Assembly (NCBI GenBank): GCA_020638735.1
Contig: JACKHZ010000013.1
Span: 1-64,000 of the forward strand
Length of the DNA: 64,000 nucleotides
Source of the DNA: Planctomycetota bacterium
GTDB taxonomy: Bacteria > Planctomycetota > UBA1135 > UBA2386
Direction of reading: 5' to 3'
The notes under the pieces were generated by a model. That model was not told the origin of the DNA and made no database searches. It was given only the letters and a program-made list of their open reading frames with translations. Below, piece after piece: positions 43,402-54,151 of this stretch. How positions within the stretch are numbered: the stretch's first letter is position 1; each line of letters starts with the position of its first letter. The position numbers and the translations under genes are program-made.

Positions 43402-43691
43402 TATCGGCGCCCGTACCAGAGCATCTGCCCGAGCACGAGCAACAGCGGCGCCAGCGCCACCGACAAACCGCCCAGCAGCACGATCCGCGACGCAACCGAT
43501 CGGCGGAAACGCAGCCGGTAGCTGCACCAGAGCAGGAGCATGATGACCCACATCAGGTTGCCGATCGACAACAGCCAGCCGCCGATCGTCAGGTAGGCGA
43601 CGCGGTTGTCCGGGTCGGCGCTGCGCACTGAGGCGAGCAGGACGCCCCATGCGAGCAGCGGTGCACAGCAGGCGACGAGGTAGCCGCGCGA
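43401..43691 (-). pseudogene. 5'-truncated small membrane protein gene
   Basis: In this frame the genuine-looking sequence starts SRGYLVACCAPLLAWGVLLA and contains three hydrophobic segments (LVACCAPLLAWGVLLAS, IGNLMWVIMLLLWCSY, VLLGGLSVALAPLLLVLG), ending GQMLWYGRR. At 43692/43693 the sequence switches to the antisense of the duplicated CarboxypepD_reg segment. No start codon remains at the natural N-terminus. The frame does stay open through the duplicated DNA to an ATG at 44084, so a 227-residue chimera could be made. The likeliest reading is that the duplication removed the original promoter and first codons. No family is recognised. Confidence 0.65.
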
Positions 43692-43692
43692 A

Positions 43693-44063
43693 TCGAACTG
43701 GACCTGCGCGGCGATGCGCCGAGCGAAGTGGTGATCGAGCTGGCGAAGCCGGCCGGGCGCCTGACCCGGAATCACTACTTCCTGCTGCTCGGGCCCGATG
43801 GCAAGCCGGCAGAGATCGAGGGCACCGTCGTCGCGAGTGCCTACGACGGCGACCAGCTGCTGTCGCGCGTCGAAGGACGGCGGCGCGGCGACAAGTTCGT
43901 GTTCGGCAACGACGAGCACGACGACTTCCGCGACCCGACGATCGCCGTCGGCGCGATCGCCGGTGCCGTGCGCGTCGAGATCGAAGTGCCCGGCTACCAG
44001 ACGGTGACGCTGACGCTCGAGCCCGACGCGAAGAGCCCGACCACGGTCACGCTGCAGCGCTGA
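43693..44063 (+). pseudogene. Duplicated 3' fragment of a CarboxypepD_reg gene, copy 2
   Basis: It encodes only the last ~123 residues (IELDLRGDAPSEVVIELAKP to SPTTVTLQR) of a paralogue A-like protein. It lacks the anchor and all complete N-terminal modules. A GTG at 43728 could start a 111-residue product, but no Shine-Dalgarno site or signal peptide is present. It is 364/371 identical to 40003-40373. In the divergent last 80 bp it shares GACGCGAAG with paralogue B where A has GACGCAAAC. This suggests the remnant of a third tandem copy homogenised with A, or a duplication of A before A changed. Confidence 0.85.
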
Positions 44064-44064
44064 A

Positions 44065-44325
44065 TCAATCGCGCCCCGACTCACGCCAGGCAGCCGAGGC
44101 TTCGCCGCCGTCGGCCAGCCAGCAGAACACTTCGTCGAGGCGCTTGCCGAACACCTCGGCGATGCGGAACGCAGCTTCGAGCGTCGGCGAGTACTTGCCC
44201 GCCTCGATCGCCGCGATCGTCTGCCGCGTGACGCCGATGCGTTCGCCGAGCTCGGCCTGGGTCATCTCGCCGGCCAGCAGTCGCAGCGTGCGCACGCGGT
44301 TGGCGATGGCGGGGTGCCTAGCCAT
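44065..44325 (-). CDS. XRE-family helix-turn-helix regulator
   Basis: The 86-residue product from ATG 44325 is almost entirely a Cro/CI-type HTH: RVRTLRLLAGEMTQAELGER, IGVTRQTIAAIEAGKYSPT, then LEAAFRIAEVFGKRLDEVF. The ATG overlaps the TAG of the upstream membrane gene (ATGGCTAG), so translation is probably coupled. Small YozG-like regulators paired with a small membrane protein are a common bacterial arrangement. The most likely target is the perfect palindrome at 44793-44809, which overlaps the operon's putative -35, giving autoregulation. The last residues (ASAAWRESGRD) are a short tail. The duplicated fragment begins one base past its stop. Confidence 0.9.
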   Translation of the reverse strand: MARHPAIANRVRTLRLLAGEMTQAELGERIGVTRQTIAAIEAGKYSPTLEAAFRIAEVFGKRLDEVFCWLADGGEASAAWRESGRD

Positions 44326-44770
44326 GGAAGCCACGCCGGTAGCAGTAGGCGGCGACGCCGTAGCGCACGACCTCGGCCAGCACGATCGCGGCCACGGCCG
44401 CGTTGATCAGGCGCCACCCCGCGGACTGGAACGGCATCACGCAGCCGACCAGGATCACGCCGGCGATCAGCACGTAGTAGGCGGCGCCGAGCGAGCGACG
44501 GGAGATTGCGCGGTCGCGTTCGTCGGCCGGCGCGCGGGCGTCGGCGGCGTGGCGCCAGCGCAGCACGCCGTGGCCGACGGCAAGGATCACGGCCTGACAG
44601 CCGACGGTCAGCGCGAACCAGCCCATGGTGCCGAGATCGGGCAGCGGCGCAGTCGGCGGCGAGAGCGCCATGACCGTGAAGTAGGGCCCGAAGGTGACGG
44701 CCATCGCGATCAGCGACAGCCAGGCGATGCGCTCGCGGTAAGCCATGGGGTTCGTTTCCACGTAAGCCAT
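44318..44770 (-). CDS. Four-TM membrane protein paired with the XRE regulator
   Basis: The 150-residue product starts at the ATG at 44770, preceded by GGAGGT at 4-nt spacing; longer starts at 44782 or 44821 are less likely because they overlap the promoter. Four hydrophobic segments are visible: IAWLSLIAMAVTFGPYFTVM, WFALTVGCQAVILAVGHGVL, AAYYVLIAGVILVGCVMPF and INAAVAAIVLAEVVRYGVA. A conserved-looking charged loop DERDRAISRRSLGAAY lies between the second and third, matching the DERD motif typical of DUF2178-like partners of XRE regulators. Function unknown; possibly an envelope stress component. Confidence 0.82.
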   Translation of the reverse strand: MAYVETNPMAYRERIAWLSLIAMAVTFGPYFTVMALSPPTAPLPDLGTMGWFALTVGCQAVILAVGHGVLRWRHAADARAPADERDRAISRRSLGAAYYVLIAGVILVGCVMPFQSAGWRLINAAVAAIVLAEVVRYGVAAYCYRRGFHG

Positions 44771-44792
44771 TACGACCTCCATGTAAAGTATT

Positions 44793-44809
44793 GTTGACCT
44801 CCCGTCAAC
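44793..44809 (-). promoter_or_regulatory. Palindromic operator overlapping a -35 box
   Basis: GTTGAC, CTCCC, GTCAAC is a perfect 6-bp inverted repeat. On the minus strand it contains TTGACG, a good -35, with TACATG 17 bp further as a weak -10. The Shine-Dalgarno site and ATG at 44770 follow at once. It is the natural binding site candidate for the XRE regulator encoded in the same operon. Confidence 0.5.
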
Positions 44810-44875
44810 TCCCGGACACATCGTTGCCCGAGCGTTCGACAGGCACGGTGATACCGGAGCACGCGCCGCAGGCCT

Positions 44876-45787
44876 TCACCGGGAACGGCCGCGATCGCGC
44901 GCGCGCAAGAACGCCGCTTCGTCCGGCGGCAACTCGCGGGTGACGGCCCCGCCGAAGCCCTCGAGCGCGAAGCCGTGGTAGCGCAGCACGAGCTCCTCGT
45001 GATCGCGAGGGTCGTCGACGCAATGCACCGCCTCACCGAGCTGCGCGCGCAACGCCACGGCTTCGTCCGGCGGGAGCAGCGGATCGTCGGCCGGCAGCAC
45101 GAGCAGCGTCGGCGTGCGCGCTGCGCGTTCGCGCAGCACGTCGGCCAGCGGCCGAATCGGCGGCGAACGGTGGAACAGCGCCAGCAGCGGGCCGAGCAGC
45201 GCGCCGTGACGCTCGCGCGCCGCGTTGCCGACCACCGTGCGCGCGTCGACCGGCGCGATCAGCAGCAGCGCACGCAACGACACCGCAACCTCCGGCTCGT
45301 CGAGCAACGCCGCCGCCGCCAACGTGCCGAGCGACGACGCGCGCAGCACGATCGCGCCCTGCTCGCCGACCAGCTGCCGCGCGTAGCGCCACATCGCCGC
45401 CGCGTCGCGCCCCAACGCGTCGCTGTCGACGTCGCCTGCCGACGCGCCGACGCCGCGGTAGTCGATGACCAACGACGCGAAGCCCTCTTCGCGCAACGCG
45501 CCGAGCAGTTCGTGCAGCCCGCCGAACTGCAGCACCCCGCTGGTCGCCGAGCCGCCGCGCGGCAGCAGGTGCAGCACCAGCGGCGTCGTCTGCATCGTCG
45601 GTGTGCGCACCAACAGCCCCGCCAACCCGACGCCATCGTCGGTCGCGACGCGCACGACCTCGCCACCTATCGGTAGCTCGCCGAACTGCTCGCGCCCCGC
45701 TTCGACCACCAGCGGCGCCGCGCAACCGGCGGAGAACAGCGCTACGCATAGCGCAGCGGCGAAGGCCCGGCGATTCGTCACCGCCAC
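44876..45787 (-). CDS. Alpha/beta-hydrolase lipoprotein
   Basis: The 303-residue product from GTG 45787 (or GTG 45781, which overlaps the upstream TGA as GTGA) has a lipobox in LCVALFSAGCAAP, so it is probably a lipoprotein. The fold is alpha/beta hydrolase: oxyanion region HLLPRGGSATSGVLQ, strand SLVIDYRGVGASAGD, nucleophile elbow VLRASSLGTLAAAAL with Ser in A-S-S-L-G (the first Gly of GxSxG is Ala), acid LVLPADDPLLPPDEA and His in DDPRDHEELVLRYH. It is the last gene of a four-gene overlapping operon with the symporter. An esterase-like activity outside the cytoplasm is inferred. Confidence 0.82.
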   Translation of the reverse strand: MAVTNRRAFAAALCVALFSAGCAAPLVVEAGREQFGELPIGGEVVRVATDDGVGLAGLLVRTPTMQTTPLVLHLLPRGGSATSGVLQFGGLHELLGALREEGFASLVIDYRGVGASAGDVDSDALGRDAAAMWRYARQLVGEQGAIVLRASSLGTLAAAALLDEPEVAVSLRALLLIAPVDARTVVGNAARERHGALLGPLLALFHRSPPIRPLADVLRERAARTPTLLVLPADDPLLPPDEAVALRAQLGEAVHCVDDPRDHEELVLRYHGFALEGFGGAVTRELPPDEAAFLRARDRGRSR

Positions 45788-46836
45788 TCCACCAACCTCA
45801 CGCGCACCCGCCCGTCTCGGGCGTAGGCGATCAGCATGCGGTCCTGCACCGGGTGCGCCCGCATTGCGAGCACACTGCCTTCACAGCGCCAGAAGCCGAT
45901 GCACTTCGGCCGGCCCGGCTCGACCTGATAGAGCTCCACGCGATCCCCATCGACGGCAACTACGTGGTCGCGGTCGACGAGCCCGATCAACCCCGTGGAG
46001 TCGAGCCGCGCGAGGGCCACGAACTGCTCGATCCCCGACTCGCTCGCGCCGCCTCCGGCGTCGATCTTCTTGCGCGCGATCACAGCGCGCTCATCGAATC
46101 GCCACAAGAGCGCCTCGCCGCGATTCCGTATCGGGCCGAAGACCTTCTCTGCCCGCTCGATCCGCAGCCCCTCCAGAATCGACCGGGGACCGGCGGCATG
46201 CCGTAGCACGCCTGGCGGATCGACAGCGAGCCGCCGCCGGGGCCCCTCAGCCTCGCAGCACACGAGGCTCGAACCCGTATGAGCGACCCACAAGGCGGAG
46301 TGCTCACTCGACACCTGGCGGACCACAGCACCAGGCGACTCGATCTCGAACCACTTGCGCGACCAATCCCGGTACAGCAGCACGCGACCACCGTCGCAGA
46401 ACACCTGCCACGCGTACTCGTCGAGCTCAGCCGGCGAATGGGCGAAGTCGGCGTCGTCGGCCGGGTCCCGCCAATGCACGCCGTCCGGCCTCACCAACAC
46501 GAGGTGACCGCTCGAGCTCACGGCATGCCCCTTCGAGGTCGGCCAATCCAATACCCGCGGCTCAGGACGATCCCCTTCGAGACAGGCCATGCCCTTGCCG
46601 TGACGGACGAACACCGCAGTGCCTTCGCGCATCCAGAGCATCTCGACCGCACACGGCTTCGCAAACTCACTGGACTCCGGCGGCCCGCTCCACATCTCCA
46701 GGGGCAAGACGTCGACATCCCACGACGATCGTTCGTCGACACCCCCCGGATCAACGTGCTCCTGCGCCATCGCCACTGCGGCCAACGCCAACGACATCGC
46801 CAGCGTGCGACGCCAACGCAGCGACGTCCCCATCAT
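45778..46836 (-). CDS. Secreted protein of unknown function, possible beta-propeller
   Basis: The 352-residue product starts at ATG 46836, overlapping the symporter stop as ATGA, with a GAGGAGGA site inside the end of that gene. The signal peptide is TLAMSLALAAVAMAQE. The mature part contains many Trp and repeated short strands (VSSSGHLVLVRPDGVHWRDP, DGGRVLLYRDWSRKWFEIES, LARLDSTGLIGLVDRDHVVA) that suggest propeller blades. Cys residues are present (SLVCCEAEG). By eye its GC content is lower than that of its neighbours, which may mean a different history. No enzyme motif is seen. Function unknown. Confidence 0.72.
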   Translation of the reverse strand: MMGTSLRWRRTLAMSLALAAVAMAQEHVDPGGVDERSSWDVDVLPLEMWSGPPESSEFAKPCAVEMLWMREGTAVFVRHGKGMACLEGDRPEPRVLDWPTSKGHAVSSSGHLVLVRPDGVHWRDPADDADFAHSPAELDEYAWQVFCDGGRVLLYRDWSRKWFEIESPGAVVRQVSSEHSALWVAHTGSSLVCCEAEGPRRRLAVDPPGVLRHAAGPRSILEGLRIERAEKVFGPIRNRGEALLWRFDERAVIARKKIDAGGGASESGIEQFVALARLDSTGLIGLVDRDHVVAVDGDRVELYQVEPGRPKCIGFWRCEGSVLAMRAHPVQDRMLIAYARDGRVRVRLVEWR

Positions 46837-48632
46837 TCCTCCTCAGGCTCCCGCACGCTGTCGACCAGCGCCTGCGCCGCCTCTGACGCGCCCTTGCAGA
46901 ACGGCATCAGGGCGAAGGCGACGCCGAAGTTGACCAGCATGCCGACCGCGCCGATGCCCTCCGGGCGGATGCCGAAGCACCAGCGCGGCACGCCAAAGTA
47001 GACCGTGCCGAGGATGTAGCTGCCGGTGAAGGCGATGCCGGCGACCATGCCGGCGACGGCGGGCACCGCGCCGATGCGACGCGAGAACACGCCGAGCACC
47101 AGCACCGGGAAGAACGACGACGCGGCGAGGCCGAAGGCGAACGCCACCACCTGGGCGACGAAGCCGGGCGGGTAGATGCCGACCACGCCGGCGATGACGA
47201 CGGCGACGCCGATCGCGGTGCGCGACAGCTTGAGCCGTTCGGCCTCGCTCGCCTGCGGTCGCAGCATGCGGTAGTAGAGGTCGTGCGCGACGCTGCTGCT
47301 GATGACCAGCAGCAGGCCCGACGCCGTCGACAACGCCGCGGCGAGGCCACCGGCGGCGATCAGCGCGATGATCCACGCCGCCAGCTCCGCCATCTCCGGC
47401 ATCGCCAGCACCAGGATGTCGAGGTCGGGCCCGGCGAGCTTGCTGGTGGTCAGCTTGTCGCGGCCGTCGACGCCGAGTTCGCCGCCGCTGTCGAGCCAGC
47501 GCTGGTGCTGCGCGCGGATGTCGGCGAAGTCGGTCGCCGACAACGTGCCGATGCGGAACAGCTCGTTCTCGCTCGCCTTCTCCGGACCGCGATACTCGAG
47601 CTTGCCGTCGCCGTCGTCGAGCCAGACGATCAGGCCGGTGCGCGACCACGTCTCGTACCAGCCCGGCAGCTCCTGTGCCGTCTTGCCGTCGAGGCTGTGG
47701 ATCACGTAGTAGCGCGCGAACGCCGCCGCCGCCGGCGCCGTCAGGTAGAGCAGCGCGATGAAGAACAGCGCCCAGAAGCCCGACCAGCGCGCGGCCTGCA
47801 CGTTCTTGACGGTGTAGAAGCGCACGATCACGTGCGGCAGGCCGGCGGTGCCGACCATCAGCGCCAGCGCCGTGCACAGCACGTTGACCTTGTCCCAGCC
47901 GCTGGCCTCGAACGGCGTCGTGTAGCTGGCGAAGCCGAGCTCCCGGTTGAGGTCGTCGAGGGTCTTCAGCAGCGCCTCGCCGGTCGACTGCAGGTCGCTG
48001 CCCATGCCGATCTGCGGCACCGCGGCGCCGGTCAACCGCATGCTGATCGCGATCACCGGGATGACGAACGCCGAGATCAGCACCCAGTACTGCGCCACCT
48101 GCGTCCAGGTGATGCCCTTCATGCCGCCGAGCGTCGCGTAGACGAACACCAGCGCCATGCCGATGACGATGCCGACGGTGACGTCGACCTCGAGGAAGCG
48201 CGCGAAGACGATGCCGACGCCGCGCATCTGGCCGGCGACGTAGGTGAAGCTGATGAACAGCGCGCAGACCAGCGCGACCAGCCGCGCGACCTTCGACTCG
48301 AAGCGGTCGCCGACGAAGTCCGGCACCGTGAAGTGGCCGAACTTGCGCAGGTAGGGCGCGAGCAGCAGCGCCAGCAGCACGAAGCCGCCGGTCCAGCCCA
48401 TCAGGTAGACGCCGCCGGCGTAGCCGATCGACGAGATCAGCCCGGCCATCGACAGGAACGACGCCGCCGACATCCAGTCGGCCGCGGTCGCCATGCCGTT
48501 GGCGATCGCCGGCACGCCGCGCCCGGCGACGTAGAAGCCGTGGGTGTCGCGCACGCGCGCCCGCCAGGCGACGAACAGGTAGAGCGCGAACGTGCTCAGC
48601 ACGAACACGAACGTCCAGGCCTGCACGCTCAT
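46833..48632 (-). CDS. Sodium:solute symporter, VC_2705 (ActP-like) type
   Basis: The 599-residue integral membrane transporter has about 13 predicted helices. The ATG at 48632 overlaps the DUF4212 gene stop as ATGA. Family features: FYVAGRGVPAIANGMATAAD followed by WMSAASFLSMAGLISSIGYA, APYLRKFGHFTVPDFVGDRF, ATLGGMKGITWTQVAQYWVL, and GTAGLPHVIVRFYTVKNVQA. An extramembrane loop of ~90 residues (GWYETWSRTGLIVWLDDGDG onward) is present, as expected for the VC_2705 group, followed by AAGGLAAALSTASGLLLVIS. These transporters couple sodium entry to uptake of small carboxylates such as acetate. The substrate is unproven. Confidence 0.92.
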   Translation of the reverse strand: MSVQAWTFVFVLSTFALYLFVAWRARVRDTHGFYVAGRGVPAIANGMATAADWMSAASFLSMAGLISSIGYAGGVYLMGWTGGFVLLALLLAPYLRKFGHFTVPDFVGDRFESKVARLVALVCALFISFTYVAGQMRGVGIVFARFLEVDVTVGIVIGMALVFVYATLGGMKGITWTQVAQYWVLISAFVIPVIAISMRLTGAAVPQIGMGSDLQSTGEALLKTLDDLNRELGFASYTTPFEASGWDKVNVLCTALALMVGTAGLPHVIVRFYTVKNVQAARWSGFWALFFIALLYLTAPAAAAFARYYVIHSLDGKTAQELPGWYETWSRTGLIVWLDDGDGKLEYRGPEKASENELFRIGTLSATDFADIRAQHQRWLDSGGELGVDGRDKLTTSKLAGPDLDILVLAMPEMAELAAWIIALIAAGGLAAALSTASGLLLVISSSVAHDLYYRMLRPQASEAERLKLSRTAIGVAVVIAGVVGIYPPGFVAQVVAFAFGLAASSFFPVLVLGVFSRRIGAVPAVAGMVAGIAFTGSYILGTVYFGVPRWCFGIRPEGIGAVGMLVNFGVAFALMPFCKGASEAAQALVDSVREPEEE

Positions 48633-48952
48633 CGGCCGGCCTCCGGGGTCTGACCGTTCGCGTCGACGATCTGCCGACGTTCGCGCCGGTGCACGCGGTC
48701 GAGCACCGCCATGCCGAGCGCGTAGACCAGGATCAGCACGACGAACACCAGGATCGAGCCCTGCTGCGCGAACCAGAAGCCGAGCGGGAAGCCGCCCAGC
48801 GAGTACTCGTCGAGCGCGTCCGCGAACAGCACGCCACAGCCGAGGCCGACCGCCGCCCACAGGCACAGCAGCACGACGCTGAAGACGACGTTGCGACGCC
48901 AATGGCGCCGGCCCGCCTCGGCGAGCGCGGCCTGGACCTCGGGTGGGTGCAT
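48629..48952 (-). CDS. DUF4212 small subunit of the sodium:solute symporter
   Basis: The 107-residue membrane protein from ATG 48952 (a GTG at 48961 is also in frame) has two helices: NVVFSVVLLCLWAAVGLGCG and SILVFVVLILVYALGMAVLD. The segment EYSLGGFPLGFWFAQQGSIL is the DUF4212 hallmark as I know it. Such subunits are nearly always encoded just upstream of a VC_2705-type symporter and are thought to form a complex with it. Here the stop overlaps the symporter start by ATGA, so synthesis is coupled. It is the first gene of the four-gene operon, divergent from the CDGSH gene. Confidence 0.92.
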   Translation of the reverse strand: MHPPEVQAALAEAGRRHWRRNVVFSVVLLCLWAAVGLGCGVLFADALDEYSLGGFPLGFWFAQQGSILVFVVLILVYALGMAVLDRVHRRERRQIVDANGQTPEAGR

Positions 48953-49024
48953 GGTCGGCACAGGTTCGGCACCCGACCCGCTCCGATCAATCGGAAGGCG
49001 CGGGTTCCGGCGCGGGTCGCGCGC

Positions 49025-49030
49025 TAGCCT
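49025..49030 (+). promoter_or_regulatory. Candidate -10 box of a leaderless transcript (TAGCCT)
   Basis: TAGCCT ends 8 nt before the ATG at 49039. No Shine-Dalgarno sequence is seen. It is identical to the box before the gene at 37420. Confidence 0.4.
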
Positions 49031-49038
49031 GCGCGCCC

Positions 49039-49266
49039 ATGACCAAGATCACCGTCAGTGACAACGGCCCCCTGCGCATCGAAGGGGACATGACCATCGT
49101 CGACGCCGCCGGCAAGGAGTTCGGCCTCGCCGGGCGCACCGTCATCGGCCTGTGCCGCTGCGGCCTGTCCGCCAACAAGCCGTTCTGCGACGGCTCGCAC
49201 GCGCGCCAGGGCTGGCAGTCGCAGTGCGAGGCGCGCGACCTGCCGCCGCCGAAGCCGAAGGCCTGA
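49039..49266 (+). CDS. CDGSH iron-sulfur domain protein
   Basis: The 75-residue cytosolic protein contains CRCGLSANKPFCDGSH, the complete C-X-C-X2-S-X3-P-X-C-D-G-S-H signature that binds a redox-active 2Fe-2S cluster with three Cys and one His. The N-terminal part (ITVSDNGPLRIEGDMTIVDA) is the usual short beta extension of bacterial members. It contains one CDGSH motif, so it probably works as a homodimer. The ATG at 49039 is preceded by a TAGCCT box and no SD. It is convergent with ppdK. The role is probably electron or cluster transfer; the partner is unknown. Confidence 0.93.
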   Translation: MTKITVSDNGPLRIEGDMTIVDAAGKEFGLAGRTVIGLCRCGLSANKPFCDGSHARQGWQSQCEARDLPPPKPKA

Positions 49267-49302
49267 GAGACGTCGAACGCCTGAGCGACGGCGCCGCGGC
49301 GG

Positions 49303-52182
<2,880 letters not shown>

Positions 52183-52396
52183 GACGGGGAGAGCGGATGT
52201 GATCCGGCTGCGCACTCGGGCCCCATGGGCCGAACGGCGGGGAAGCCCGCCTCGAATGGCCACCGGATCGCTGTCGCGCGCTGCCCGGACCGCTTGCGGT
52301 CCCGACCGGGGAGCGCGTCTTGCTTGTCAACGCCGGCGCACCCGGCGTCTTTCCAGCACGCTCGACGACACGCTGGCAGCGCGGTTCGATACGCAC

Positions 52397-53941
52397 ATGC
52401 GCCACCTGCTCTGCGTGATGTCGCTGTTCGTGCTCGCGCTGTCGGCGCAGCAGCCCGAGCGCGCGACCATCGCGACGCATTACTTCTATTGGTATCATTG
52501 GCCGACCGAACACTTCGACGAGCCCGGCGCGCCAGGCCACGAAGGGCACTGTCACCACCTCGTCGATCCCGAGAAGGTCAGCTATCGCTCGGCCGACTGG
52601 CACGCGCAGAACTTCGCCGACATGGCCGCAGCGGGCATCGACGTCGCGCTGCCCGTCTACTGGGGCGCACCGCACGCCTACGAACGGCCCAACCTCGCGT
52701 TCTCGCGGCTCGGGTTGCCGCCGATGATCACCGCGCTCGATCGCATGGCGGAGGCCGGCGAGGCGGCGCCGAAGCTCGGGCTGTTCTACGACACCAGCAC
52801 GTTGGCCAATGACGTCTGCGGCCGGTCGCCGCGCGGCGGCAAGGCCGACCTGACGACGGACGCGGGGCGCGAGCTGTTCTGCACGACGATCACCGACTAC
52901 TTCGCGGCGATCCCACAGCGTCACTGGGCCCGGCATCGCGGCGGTGCGCTGGTGGTGACCTACGTCAGCGGCTTCGCGGCGGCGTGGGACAATGGCCTCG
53001 GCGACGCGCTGCGCGAACGCTTCGCCGCGCGCTTCCCCGGTGAGCAGGTGTGCTTCGTCGCCGACGTGTCGTGGGGCGACGTCGGCCAGGACCTGTCGAC
53101 CAGCTGGGGCGCCGCGCTGTGGGGCCCGCGCGTGCTCGAGAACGTGCGCACGAAGCGCACCGTGATGCAGATCGGCCCGGGCTACGACGACCGCGCCGTG
53201 CCGGGGCGCCGCACGCCGGTGCGCGAGCGAGAAGACGGCGCGTTCTATCGCTGGTCGTGGCAGATGGCGCTGCGGCAACGCCCCGAGCTCGTGCTGCTCG
53301 AGACGTGGAACGAACTGCACGAAGGCACCGAGCTGTGCCCGACCAAGGAGCTCGGTCGGCAATACGTCGAGCTGACGCGCCGCTACGTCGACCTGCTGCG
53401 CGCCGGCAAGGGCGATGGCGAATCGGTGCAGCTGCAATGGCCCGAACCGCGGCCGCAGCCGGATCGTTCTTGGGGCAAGGACGCCGACGGGCGCGCCGAG
53501 GTGTTCGCCGACTTCGCGACCGGCGAACGCGTCGGCCTGCGCGAGGTGGCGAGCGAGGACGGGCCGTGTCGTGTCGACGGCGGCGTGCTGGTCGCCGGCA
53601 CGGTGCCCGATGGCATGGGCAGCTACCTGTACCTGCAGGTCAGCGACTGGTGGGCGTTCGACGTGAACGACGGTGAGGGCAGCTTCGAGCTCGAGGTGCG
53701 CCGCAAGCCCGACGACCACGTCGCGGTCGAATACGACTCGCACGATCCGGGCGGCGCGCTGCACGGGGCCTACACCTGGCGACGGCCGCGCAGCAGCGAA
53801 CGCGACGGCGAATGGCTGGTCGAGACGTACGCGCTGCCGCGGGCGCGCCTCGCCAACCGCGAAAACGCCGGCGCCGACCTGCGCTTCGTGCTGTCGGATC
53901 GCCGTGCGTCGATCGCGCGCGTCACGCTGCTGCGGCGCTGA
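52397..53941 (+). CDS. Secreted glycoside-hydrolase-like protein (DUF5010/GH99-like)
   Basis: The 514-residue product starts at the ATG at 52397, giving a signal peptide (MRHLLCVMSLFVLALSAQ). The N-terminal ~330 residues look like a TIM barrel of the GH71/GH99-like kind: ATHYFYWYHWPTEHF, MAAAGIDVALPVYWG, LGLFYDTSTLANDV, and WNELHEGTEL with the acidic pair expected at an active site (LLETWNELHEGTELCP). The C-terminal ~150 residues form a beta-sandwich (EVFADFATGERVGLREVASE), which fits the DUF5010 layout as I know it. It probably hydrolyses a polysaccharide outside the cytoplasm; specificity is unknown. The 214 bp shared with the divergent ppdK hold no clear motif. Confidence 0.78.
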   Translation: MRHLLCVMSLFVLALSAQQPERATIATHYFYWYHWPTEHFDEPGAPGHEGHCHHLVDPEKVSYRSADWHAQNFADMAAAGIDVALPVYWGAPHAYERPNLAFSRLGLPPMITALDRMAEAGEAAPKLGLFYDTSTLANDVCGRSPRGGKADLTTDAGRELFCTTITDYFAAIPQRHWARHRGGALVVTYVSGFAAAWDNGLGDALRERFAARFPGEQVCFVADVSWGDVGQDLSTSWGAALWGPRVLENVRTKRTVMQIGPGYDDRAVPGRRTPVREREDGAFYRWSWQMALRQRPELVLLETWNELHEGTELCPTKELGRQYVELTRRYVDLLRAGKGDGESVQLQWPEPRPQPDRSWGKDADGRAEVFADFATGERVGLREVASEDGPCRVDGGVLVAGTVPDGMGSYLYLQVSDWWAFDVNDGEGSFELEVRRKPDDHVAVEYDSHDPGGALHGAYTWRRPRSSERDGEWLVETYALPRARLANRENAGADLRFVLSDRRASIARVTLLRR

Positions 53942-54151
53942 GGTCACCCGGCTGCGCAGGTTCCGGAGGCCGTCGACGCGCGGAAGCCGCACGACGCGCT
54001 GCCCTCATGCCGCCGGCTTCGAGCGCCGCATGCGCTACTGAGCAAGTTGGGGCGGCGCCCACCAGCGAGGTCCAGAATCCGTGTCGTGCCGCAGACGGGG
54101 ACGGCGAATACGCGAACGGAGCCCCCTCCCGGACCGCTGCCCGACGACGCC

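Noticed and set aside
43401..44084. A 227-residue intact minus-strand membrane protein
   Set aside because: Its first ~130 residues are antisense of the duplicated CarboxypepD_reg segment. Only the last 97 look like real membrane-protein sequence, so I annotated a 5' truncation instead.
43649..44797. A 382-codon plus-strand open frame
   Set aside because: It crosses the duplicated fragment out of frame and is antisense to the XRE and membrane genes.
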